Assembly (NCBI GenBank): GCA_973895155.1
Contig: OZ316894.1
Coordinates: forward strand, 1,364,001 to 1,428,000
DNA from: Marsupella aquatica
Lineage: Eukaryota; Marchantiophyta
Reading direction: 5' to 3'
Length of the DNA: 64,000 bases
A model generated the notes under the pieces. That model ran no database searches. It saw nothing but the letters and a program-made list of their open reading frames with translations, and was not told where the DNA came from. The stretch's first letter is position 1; each line of letters begins with the position of its first letter. A program made the position numbers and the translations under genes. Below are positions 11,930-22,362 of the stretch, piece after piece.

Positions 11930-12205
11930 ATTTAGTCTAATCCTAGTCAAGTGCTTGATTAAGGTTAGATGTGCTACTACCATATTCACTTGTTAAGTTT
12001 AGTTAATAAGTGAAACCTAGGCTCATTGTTACAAAGCCAGTTGAAAGATAGGGAGAGTTTAGTCTCTAGAGACTCCATTTGTCAGTAAGCTTAGAGTTCA
12101 ATAAAACTCTCTTATATATTCTTGTAGATGTATGTAGCCTCTGGTGAGATGAAACCACATGTCTCCTATGTTGACTCTTGCTTTCTTGTCAGATGCCACA
12201 CATGC
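11930..12205 (+). repeat. LTR-like fragment, direct copy 2
   Basis: It shares with the copy at 10865-11235 the ordered phrases GGCTCATTGTTAC, GATAGGGAGAG, TAAA(A/G)CTCT, GTAGCCTC and TGTTGACTCTTG. It is more diverged and surrounded by unrelated A+T-rich sequence. No coding region of a retrotransposon is visible between it and the first copy. Confidence 0.55.
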
Positions 12206-13220
12206 GCATTACGTATATAATTAATGGTCCTTTTACTCAACAAGAACCACACTCTCCTTCATTAATTAAAACAAGAAGAAGGGCCATGAAACCAAGAATA
12301 TTATACGAGACAATGGAGCCCACAACAAGTACAAATGCAAAGACAAAGCCTTGTGTAAGATGGTGTAGGGAAATGCACTCTCATCATGAACAATTTTTGA
12401 GAGTATCCTCTGTATTTTCATTGAAGGTGCTCGACCATAACCTAGGGGATTTCGCAATTTACATCATTGTGGTTGACTGATGTGGATAAGGGCAGTGGCT
12501 TCTCACAAGCATAATTATTTTTCCATATTCACTTGTCCATAAATTCATCTCTCCTTGGAGGGTTGGGGGTTTGCCTGTAACTTTTTTAGAGGGGATGGTT
12601 ACCCTACATCAAATCCCAAAACAAATTGACAGATGCCACATTGTGTGAAAAGGGCAGGGAACTGCACCTCCAAATCCCCCCAAAAAATACAAAGGAAAAA
12701 ATACCGGGAAAAAGACACAAGACACAAGTCACAAGGACTTAGGCAAGCAAAAAATTACACTGATTCAACATGAATTGCAACGATCGAGATTTCGTTTTCT
12801 CGACAATGAGGATTACAGTTGGCGCAAAATGTTCACCAGACTACTACAGACCAACAGCCCTCTATTTCTGTCTGCAAGAAATCTTCATGCACACGTCTAC
12901 TGCATTTGACAATCTGGCTATGGCTCAACCGCTGTAAACTAACCCTACTACAAAGCCAGTTGTTTGCCAATAGTGGCATGCAATTTGATTTCAATCATCC
13001 GTTCTTCTCAATGAAATCCGTTCTTTTGATTCACAAAGACCCATAAAGAGTTGGAGGGATTGTTGTTGGAAGGTTACGGTATAGTGCTCCTGGATTTGTT
13101 TCCATGATCGCAGGTTGTAGGGCAGAGTGCCGGTTGGAGCTGTAGCAATTGAGGAGGATGTCTCTGTGTAACGTTTTCTGGGAGTAGCTGGGAAGCTCTC
13201 GTGAGAGCTTGGACGCAGTG

Positions 13221-15727
13221 ATGTCGGGTGGATTGATCAGACGTCTGGGTGGTGAGAAAGTGAAGCAGTATATCACCAGCCCACAGCCTTTCCTTGAAGT
13301 GGACTGGTCTGTGCTCTCAGGAGCTGGGCTTGGGTTGGTCTTCAAGGCGCTCCTCGCTGACTTCGTGGGAGTTCCTCCCCCTCCGGAATTGGAGGCTGAG
13401 CGACTCCAATACAGCAAACAAGCATGGAGGCAGGCAAATGTGGAGGAAACTTACTTTCACAGGAATCTGGCGACCAGCCTGACGAAGGGGTCTTTGATTC
13501 GTGGGGTCATCTATGACATGCCCTCACTCATCCAATCTCCAAATGGAGGAGGGGAAGTGGCACCGGCGGAGAACACATCTTCGGAATTGACAGGTGAAAG
13601 ATCTCTTTCAATTTTTCTGAGGGCATGACTGTACTGGGCTCACGGGATGGAAGACGTGACGATTTGTTTCAGGGTACCGAATGTGGTTACAATTTCATGC
13701 CCGGACTGAATGGTTGATTCGTTATGAGGTACAGGGACGACGGATTTTAAAGCTCGAGATTGGATGTCATTGGTGGACGCCAACATCAGGAAGGAAAGTA
13801 AGAGACCAAAGTCCGATTCCGCTGAAGGGAGTGTACAGGCAGTTGATGTCATAGAAAAACTCGGTCTAAAGGGGGTTGTTCCTGGCCTTGCTGAGCGATT
13901 GCAAGGAGGGGAAAGCAAAGAATATCGGAAGCAAAACTTGGAAGCTCTTATCGGAAAGACAGATGGCATTCGAGCCAAGTATGCGGATAGAATTCGGACG
14001 AAGAAAATCCTAGCAGATGCAAGGCATGAGCAGAGAGAGCTCGGAATCACGGACAACCCAGCTCTTAGGTCAACAGGCTCCAAGAAAGGATGGAGAATTG
14101 TACCTGGGTCTCCTATATTAATACGATATTTTGAGGTAACTATATAACATGAAAATTTGAGAGTCTCACATAACCCAAAATGGCCAAATGATGCTGCATG
14201 TAAAATACGAGTTGGACAACCCAATGAACCTACTCGCAATGCTGATCCTAACTGGTCGTTGGGGGAACCATGTCCAACTTGTGTCCGTTGGATCTCTTTT
14301 TGTTCTTAGAATTTACCTGCGTGTGATGAAGTTATATGCTTCCAAATCTATAAATCCTTGTCACTTTTAAGGCTAGAGTGCAAATGTGGTAGCGAGAAGC
14401 TTCTCAGTGAGTGGAGAACAGACCGATTTTGAAGCCGGTGGTGAAACTTACCGTTAGGAATTTCTAGAAAATTTGTACCCCAGCATATTGACTGTGATGC
14501 TCTTGTGTAAATGAAGGCTGATGATGGTGTGAGTTGCTTGTCATGCCACTCAGAAACGAGGGCTCTCGCAAGGTTTGATTGCCCGGGGCCAAGAAGATGA
14601 CCTTGACAGTTTTCACGAACAGATTGGAAACTTCCAGTTCCAACATGTAAGTCGAGAGCTCCTGCAGGGCGGCACTTCTGGTGATGCCAAACACGAGTTG
14701 AGGTTAGCTAAGCGATACTATAGTCAACTGAGCTCAACTCTGTACTCACAGTATAGCAAAGTCTGCGTATGTGGTGGGCATGGGTCTCAGATGTTTTGCT
14801 GGTTGTGAGTACCTTTCCGTCTGCTGGTCAGGTTGGAGATGTATCGTCGGACATTGATGCATGTATCCAACCTATTAGCCATCATGGCATTCAACAATAT
14901 CGTTTTTTGGAGATGGTAGGCTGTGTTCTGGGATGTGTCCTCGGGCTTTGGTTGCCCAAGTCAAGCTCATTAGTCCGCGCTTCTTGTGCAGTGCTAAAAT
15001 ATTGAAGGGTATCTGTGATACTTGGGGTCTCCCTCCAAAGCAGATCCTGCTGGTGAGCGTCTATAAACCTTCTTGTTTGTACTTGTGCCCCCTCTTCGAT
15101 ACCCGTAGCTGGCCAGATTCCTTCAACGTAGGGTCAGTTATGCATATTCTGTCACAACCGAAGTTAAGGCTTGATTCCAAGCAAGAATAGCAATTTGAAC
15201 TGGCTTGGCTGAGAAGCTGATTGAGTTTACCTTTGCGACTGAAAGCTATGACACTGGAGGTGAATGCATGGAGCCCTTACATACTTGTCCTCACCAATAT
15301 CAAACTGCAGGTACTGGGGGACGGCCGGGATAGCGACCCCCTGATTACAAAAGCTGGTAGTCTTGGCTTTTTTATATGCAAAGTTAAAGGTGCCCAATTT
15401 GACGAGGAATCGCAAGCGTTGTCAGCACCTCAGATCAGTCTTCCAGATTATGGAGACAAGTCTTTGGTGAGCCTTGACACTCAACGAGCTGTCAGCTCTG
15501 TGAAGGCCGAAGTCCAGCTTAACCGAGGACTTAGAACCTGGTTTCAAAAGCTTGCAACAGGCACGTTAGATGTAGACGATCAAGTTCAAGTGGTTCCAAG
15601 TGAAGGCGCCCACTTTACTGTTGCTGATATGATTGAGCTGAAGTGGGTAATAGAGGATCTCAATGGAGTATCATATCGTAGAAGTACAATGATTCGAGGA
15701 TTTGAAGAAGTAGTTAGACGACGGTAA
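13221..15727 (+). CDS. Unrecognised multi-exon gene
   Basis: I do not recognise the product. Exon 1 runs from ATG 13221 to a donor at about 13593 (ACAG/GTGAAAG) and begins MSGGLIRRLGG; it is proline-containing (GVPPPPELEAE) and not repetitive. A second coding block at about 13754-14110 is rich in lysine and arginine (RKESKRPKSDS; RTKKILADARHEQREL). A third lies near 14550-14760 (GQEDDLDSFHEQIGNFQF). The last coding block at about 15390-15727 ends in IRGFEEVVRRR and a TAA stop. Exon borders between blocks are uncertain: a phase-consistent join from 13593 to about 13754 exists, but its acceptor is weak. All blocks are on the plus strand, have host-like composition and are separated by short intron-like gaps, hence one gene rather than chance frames. 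A nuclear-encoded organelle or scaffold protein is possible, without evidence. Confidence 0.45.
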
Positions 15728-15925
15728 ATAGTTCACCTACACGATTTGCTCCAGACTTCCTTCATACAAGTCTGGACCGTGTGAGGGGTGCAAATCCTGG
15801 CCCGCGGTAGTGCTGGTCTTTACCAAGAATGTACAGTATTATAAGTTTCTCAGCAGGTCTTGCTTGACATTCGAAGGAAGCCCCACATTGGGACTCTTTT
15901 GCAAGGGCTCGGTCCAAAATTTCAG

Positions 15926-16048
15926 ACATGGTGGATGAAAAGTACATCAAAGACCTACCACGAATGATGGAACACTGTGGTCCATCCGGGGGTCCACCTC
16001 GCTTCCCTAAAGCTGTTCTCGAGGCAGACCTCAGGGACCGGAAGGAAC
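15926..16048 (+). CDS. Possible isolated exon of an unknown small gene
   Basis: Between an acceptor (ATTTCAG, ending 15925) and a donor (GGAAC/GTACGT) the plus strand is open from an ATG at 15928 and reads MVDEKYIKDLPRMMEHC followed by a glycine-proline stretch and a charged end. I cannot identify the protein or place a continuing exon with confidence. It could be a terminal exon of an alternative transcript of the preceding gene or a separate small gene. Confidence 0.25.
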
Positions 16049-17747
16049 GTACGTCTTAAGATTCTTTCGCTCTGGAAAATTTTGTAATTTGTTGGCTCTA
16101 TCACCTGTTAGGTCCTTATGGACTTCACGTCAACCAGAAGTCAAAAGCCGATTCACAAATAATTGTTGTGAAAAATTTAATGATGCTGAAATATAATCAT
16201 CACGGAAACTTTATGCCTCGCAGTTTTCTGTTACCATTTGTTTGGAACTTGCCTTCCACAAATCCAAGTCTTCACGAGGCAACTAGAAACAGCTCAGAAT
16301 TTAGTATTTTACTTGCGTTGATTCTATTTCTCAAAGCAATTCCTTTCCCTTCCTCACAATATTTCCTCCAACCTCAAAGTACTACCCGGAACCCCTAAAT
16401 GTTCTACTGACAGATGATAAAGAAAGGGATAGAAATAGATGTTGGTTAGTGGGGTGACATCAAGCTTCATCTCTAGTCTGTCTCATAACGTAGAGCTAAA
16501 AGCTGTTTTTTTTCCCCTTTTTTGGGGGGGGGAGATGTTGGGGGTTGTGGTTCAGTGCACTGGTGCTCAGATTCCCTGTCTGTGCAAAGAAGGTTAATAC
16601 TCTTCTGAGTTGAATGCTGTGCCGCTTTTCAGGATGGGCAGAGACATACAGATGGAACGCAAACTAGGGAACGCAAACTCATTCGACAGACTCCAGCTGT
16701 TTAAACTACATCACGGACCATAACTGACAGATGACAAATTTTCGCAAAAGTGTCTCGAGGTCACGTGGGATTTTGAGATGGTGGCAATTTCAAAGATTTG
16801 AGCAGTGTTGCACGTATGTTTTTTACTACTTAAACCTTTGGTCTTGAAAAGTTGTTAGGAGAAATTAAATCGAAAATACATTTAGGTTCTGTCTAACCAA
16901 TGAAACTAAAAAGACTACAGTACGTTTAAGAGTACCATTCTTGAAATGATGGAAACTGTTCGAACTTTTCCTATTGAAGTTGGAAGATTGGGTACCGTCC
17001 CACTGAAGTTGGAAGATTGTTCGTACTTCCTTCAACTTGGAGCCTAAACTACCGTCCTATTGAAGTTGGAAGATTGTCAGTCAATGCGATTGAGACACGC
17101 TCTCACATGCAAGACACCTCTAAGCACTACGGAGTAAGTTTTCAGCCGAGAAGACTGATAGTTGCATCGAAGACACGTCAACGAACGTTCTTTAAGTACT
17201 TGTGTTCGGCTGAGTAGAACATCAAAGAATGTCTAAATCTAATCATAAGCCAAGGCCCCAACCAAAGATCCCATCTTGATGTGAGCTTCTAACTCAATGC
17301 TCATTTCCATAGATCCCATCAGACAGGTATTGGCACAAAAGGTTTGGACGGACATGAGCTTCTAACTCAGCTCTTAGATTCTTCGGAGGCAAAATTGTAG
17401 GGCACACATCTCAATTTAAGGTGTAACTAGAAACACCAGCGGCCCAAATGGTGTTTTAGCAATCGTAAATAATCGCGCTTTCACTTATAGCAATTTCTTT
17501 AGACAAACGATGTGTCAAGCATCGAGTCATAAGCTCGGACGGAATCTCCATCCATCTCTTGTCCTAAGCTTCGTTCTATACCTCATCAACCATCCGCTTG
17601 ATGGAGATCCCGTCCGAGCTTATTGCTTATCAACCATCATTGGCCCGCTTTGGAATTGTCGTCTGCAGCTCTCATCTTCTTGAGAGTGGTTGAAGGAGAG
17701 TGCGCCCGCAATCTTTTAGGGGTGATACTGATCCCATTAGACTCATG
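16049..17747. other. Spacer between the unknown gene and PRORP
   Basis: No coding exon is recognised. The spacer contains a homopolymer-rich stretch at about 16508-16532 (T, C and G runs), three spaced copies of GAAGTTGGAAGATTG (about 16975, 17005 and 17057), and a striking 24-bp-arm hairpin (17529-17623, listed separately). The last part is probably the 3' UTR of the minus-strand PRORP gene. Confidence 0.4.
17529..17623. ncRNA. Long-arm hairpin, candidate small-RNA precursor
   Basis: Arms 17529-17552 and 17600-17623 are reverse complements over 24 bases with a single mismatch; the loop is 47 nt. The arm begins ATAAGCTCGGACGG. The size is in the range of plant miRNA foldbacks, but arms that pair this well and stop abruptly also fit a small inverted-repeat element. 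It lies about 0.1-0.2 kb beyond the stop codon of PRORP, possibly inside its 3' UTR. Confidence 0.35.
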
Positions 17748-20700
17748 TCAATCATGTTTGGGAGAGCTGACTGTCTGATCCTTGTCCACCATTATATCAT
17801 CTGGTGATTCTGGTGGTCTTCCAACAGTCTCTGCAGGAGTTGTTGTTAGTTCAGACACTGGCAAGGCAGCGTTGTCTACCGATACGCCGGGCCTTGTGAT
17901 ACAAATCCATTCATGAGGACCATCAACGTCGCTACCACGATCTTTGGGAATGTGCCACAAACCGTTCTCAGATTCCTGCAATAACAAGAGAGCTCGAAAC
18001 ATTGATTCCAAGTACTCAGATCAAAAGTTATACAAAATTGAAGCGCCAGATAGACCTTCATGTTCCCGTAGAACTGAACTTCAAAGTTCATACCACAAAC
18101 CTACCTGGATTACTAACGAGTACGGTGGAGGTAAATGGAATTGTGGGCCTCGAGAAGTCGCTGAAAATCGGACCTGTATCCAAGAGATTTAGCATGCATG
18201 TCAGTTAATAACCATGCTTATTTTGATCAGACGCCGAGACGGTAACCCACCCGATGTAAAGAAAAATGATACTTCTTGGACTCTTAAGACTAAATGAAAA
18301 ATGTAGAAGATGAGAATTGCAATCTGGCACCGGTTACGGTATCTCTCTCCTAAGCTTATCCATTTCAGGAACCTCGTTGGAACTTTACTACTTTACCACA
18401 TACAATCATTCCATGACACAGCATCATTCCACATTCCAATCTGTGATCAAAGTCTTCCTAAAAGACTACAGATAAACAGTACCTGATGGCGTTCCTTCCA
18501 CTTAGGGAAAAAATCACTGCCAAGAAGCTGGAAGAGGTGATCACGCATTTCATCGTTTGTTATCAACAAACACCTATTCCTGACAGCGGCATACATCCAA
18601 TACCTGCACAAAGGCTCTATTGATAGTTAGGAACTCAGAATCATTCCGTGGAGAGCCTACGAGCTCGTACGAAAGGCTTGACGTCAAGAACATTAAAAAC
18701 TTGCAATAATACGGACCACAAATCACGCAATCTTGAGTAATTTCAACCCATGTCACTAAATTTGCTTGCAGACTTGTGACATCTCTCTTACATCAAGAGA
18801 ACATCCAAGCATGGTACAGCGAAAAAGACACTTGATAGACACACCAAATAAAAGATATGTAACCTCAAGGACCAGATACTAACCAGTCATCATTTGATCC
18901 ATAGGGGGTTGTATACAATGTATTAGAAGAGCTCCATTGTTTAAGAAGTTGCCGGCCTAAGGGAGAATTGGCAGCTCCAAATTTGGTTCTTGCATGATGG
19001 AGGATAATGAGAGGAGGCTTTTTCACTAAACCTAGGTTCAGTGCAGCCTGTGCCACTGACTTCAACTGCATACAACACGCAGCCTCTGATTAAGTCATGT
19101 TCAGTGCGTTAAGTATGTATGACACCGTCAGGAAGCTAAGCCCATACTGCATCAGTCTACAGAAGAGATAATGGTGACGAAGAACGAAATAGATAGCATT
19201 TTCTAAGCCAACTCAGACTTTGAAGAACATTGATAACCTGAAAGAAATTAAAGCCACCCTGTTGAAAATTTTGATTGTGCAGCCCAACATTTGCGCCGTC
19301 AATAATTGCATCAAATGGTCCATTTAGTTCCAGCCACTCCTGCAATTAGCCATATGGTCCAAGGAGATATTTACCATGACACAGAATACAGAAGAGCAAT
19401 AACACACCGACCTGAATCATCATTGGCAGAGTCAAAAGAACGAAAGAAAATCCGAGACAAACTAACAACTGCAGCAGATGCTGTCACGATAGGCAAAGCC
19501 AGAAGGAACTAATCAGATTGTTCTGTTAGTAGATCTTCTTCTTACCCGAAACGTTGTAAAATCATTTGGTTTCGTCTCCCTGGCAAAAGCAATCTCTGCT
19601 ACAGACTGAGCAAAATCATCCGTTTCTTTAGAATCCAGATCGATGGTAACTAATTTGTTTTTGCATGAGCGACAAAATCCCTCGTTGTCAATTGTAGTCC
19701 ACTCCAACTTCCACGCCCCTTTACCGAGCCAACCCAATCCATGCCACCCTCCTCCCCCTGCTACCATAGCGTGATGAAGAGCCGAAATATCGGGTTGCTG
19801 TTCCCACTCTCCAGCTGACGCCCCTGCCTGTCCTGAAAACCACTCTTCTATGGAAGAAATAGTGCTTGGAGATAGTGCCCTTACTCGAGTCCTTAATCTA
19901 TGCAACAATGAATACAGTTCCTTCTGCAACCGTTCCTCTACACATAGTTGTAGAAGAGCTCCCAACTCTGGTTCTTCGGGCTGTACACCGGCGGCCACCA
20001 TATGGGCATCCACCTCGAAAGCTTTCTCCACTGCCTTACTTTTACAGAACGTAACGAGAGCAGGACCGTAGGACCTCAGCTTAGGAGCAATGTTTTGGAC
20101 TGCCATCTCCTTTACCATCTGGAATGCCATGTCCCCATCTTCCTTCTTTATAGCCAACCTTGCCACTGCCGTCAGCGTTGCTTCATTTGGAGACACTCCT
20201 TGCTTCTTCATGTCCTCGAAAATCTCAAATCCTCTCTGCCCAGCCATCTCCATTAATTCTGGGCTCAAGCTAATGGGAATGATAGTAGAACCCTGTCTGC
20301 TCGTTGCCTCTCCATTGCTGTCCCTATCCTGTTGTTCAACCCCATTTGCAGATTCTGAAGGCAAAGTTGCATCCAATCCTTGCTCTGAGGATTTAAGGTT
20401 TAGACGCTCCGCATCAGCCCTCTCAGTAGCACTTTTGCGAGCTGTCAGTGTTCCCAAGGCGGCTGACGAGCAAAGATATAAAAGTATGTTGAAGTTGTAC
20501 TGGTTCCAAGGAATAACTCCTTCAGAGACTGACTGGTCGTAAATATCCAAGGCCCGGAGGACATCCCCGTCCTTAGAGCAATTGTTAAGGTCTCTCCGGA
20601 GTTGTTCCGTAGGTGGAAGGACTTTCCTTTTGCGTTTCGTCTCCTTTTGCTGCCTCGTTTTGGGTTTATCACTAGCCTGCTTTAATTGGTTCAAATTTTG

Positions 20701-21642
20701 ATTCAAATTCATGGCTGATGAGGCAGCGGGGAGGACTTTTGGTATGAATTTATGGTCCCCACGCAGCTCCCTGACTGCAGCAGACGCGGCCCTACTGAAT
20801 CTACTCCTCTTCACTAAATTCGGTGCTCTAGAAAGCTTACCGATAGGTTTCGGGGTGCTGGATTCGGGAATGTCACTTCCTACAACTACCAATTTCCCAC
20901 CGAATTGTTTCGACGAATTGTTCACGCCACGAAAAGAAGGTCGGCGTCTATCAAATGATTCATTTCCCGACCGCCCGTCTTTCTCTCTAGAACCCTGAGT
21001 ACTAGGTTTACCAACCCTCCTCTTCGATTGCCCTTCGGCAGAGGAAGACGACGATTCCTCCTCTTGAAAAGTACGCTGCTGAACTTTTCTTCCGCTACTG
21101 GAGGCCTTACTGGCAATCGTCACACTCCTCCTAGCAGATGCTGGTTGTCTACTGCGACTTGAGTTCTCCACCTCAAGCTCAACTTCAGGCCCACCATCCG
21201 CTTTCAAGCTCCTTATGGGAATGCGGACTGTCAACAAGGAGGGTCTCGGAGGTGCGATCCAGCTCAGGTACAGAGCTCTCCTCGAAGCGAAATCGAAATG
21301 GCAAGCCAATCTGCCCACTAAACAATCAGAAGCAGCAGGAGTATTATTAGAATAGAGTGAACTTGCTAGAATCTCAGCAGGGCCTGATCGAGAGGAGGAG
21401 TAGACCCTAAACCCCGAGATGGTAGCACAGGGACGTTGAGCTTGGAGTGGCTTCCTGCCAATGCGATCGAGCCACCAGACCCCGGAGCAGAAGAGCCTTC
21501 TCCTGGAGTGGAGAAACAACGACGACGCGGACAACCTTATGAGGCAGGAACTCGCCCAGAGGTCCGGCATCGGAAACGGTGTGTGCTCTCTGTGTGTCAA
21601 CAATCCTGGCAGCAGCTGAACTTCTCCATAGAGAGACACCAT
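17748..21642 (-). CDS. PRORP: Protein-only RNase P (PRORP), six exons
   Basis: PRORP removes 5' leaders from precursor tRNAs in organelles or nucleus, replacing the RNA-based enzyme. Minus-strand exons are 21642-19546, 19339-19238, 19065-18884, 18603-18483, 18173-18105 and 17975-17748. All introns are GT-AG and phases close, giving about 932 residues from the ATG at 21642. An alternative ATG at 21570 opens on a presequence-like stretch (LIRLSASSLFLHSRRR). Seen: PPR-type helices (about 345-580); a CRSC zinc pair near 655 with His865 and Cys882 as likely partner ligands; and the NYN nuclease metal residues Asp713 (IIDGANVGL), Asp792/Asp793 (GSNDDWYW) and Asp811 (TNDEMRDH). Family members are typically 500-600 residues; the excess is a basic, serine-rich N-terminal region, so targeting and start need transcript evidence. 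Two tandem duplications lie immediately upstream. Confidence 0.95.
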
Positions 21643-21824
21643 GAAATGCCCACAGGTCCGGCATCGGGAAGGACTGTGCTCAGGCCAATCCTGGAGGCTG
21701 CACTTCTGCACAGCGAGAGACCACGAATTTCATGATGGTGAGAGCTTGCGAGACCTCCTTTTCCGATGAGGAGTTCATTGGGTCGAAGGTTGGGGATGCT
21801 GCTGAATGAATTCATCGATAAAAC

Positions 21825-22180
21825 CTCGTGAAAGTGGATCATGGCCGGATCTATCTAGCCCAAGTAGTTTCAACAATTCTGTTTGAGCAGAGGACCACTT
21901 GAGTGGGGCCAAATCTACAACTAAGGGCTTGCACTTTATTTAGTCCTTAGTCCCAATACAAAAAAAGCTCCTGGGGCGAGAAAGATCCATAGACCTTGGA
22001 TTCTCGTGAAAGTGGATCATGGCCGGATCTATCTAGCCCAAGTAGTTTCAACAATTCTGTTTGAGCAGAGGACCACTTGAGTGGGGCCAAATCTACAACT
22101 AAGGGCTTCCACTTTATTTAGTCCTTAGTCCCAATACAAAAAAAGCTCCTGGGGCCAGAAAGATCCATAGACCTTGGATA
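21825..22180. repeat. 178-bp tandem duplication upstream of PRORP
   Basis: Units 21825-22002 and 22003-22180 are almost identical (for example GGGCTTGCAC against GGGCTTCCAC, and GGGGCGAGAA against GGGGCCAGAA). Each starts CTCGTGAAAGTGGATC and ends CATAGACCTTGGAT. It lies within 200 bp of the PRORP start region, so it may duplicate promoter or 5' UTR elements. Confidence 0.9.
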
Positions 22181-22183
22181 AGA

Positions 22184-22362
22184 TCCATAGACCTTGGATT
22201 CAATTAGCTGTTTTCCTGACCATTGATAAAAGAATTATGCACCCCTGGCACATACGTGCTTCCCCTGTCAACATCCATAGACCTTGGATTCAATTAACTG
22301 TTCTCCCTGACCATTGATAAAAGAATTATGCACCCCTGGCACATATGTGCTTCCGCTGTCCC
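22184..22362. repeat. Second tandem duplication (about 88 bp)
   Basis: Two units each begin ATCCATAGACCTTGGATTC and run through TGACCATTGATAAAAGAATT and GCACCCCTGGCACATA to the TGTC motif. They share their first 18 bases with the end of the preceding 178-bp unit, so the two duplication events are nested around the same short sequence. Confidence 0.85.

Larger units (their letters stand above)
9891..13220. other. Repeat-rich spacer with decayed LTR pieces
   Basis: No host gene is recognised here. Apart from the LTR-like fragments listed separately (about 10.3-12.2 kb), the sequence between 12.2 and 13.2 kb is A+T-rich and non-coding, and probably includes the promoter of the gene starting at 13221. 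Confidence 0.4.

Noticed and set aside
21597-21842. Minus-strand frame just upstream of the PRORP start as an extra exon
   Set aside because: It is in a different frame from PRORP with no suitable donor and acceptor pair, and its similarity to the start region comes from a short local repeat (GTCCGGCATCGG).
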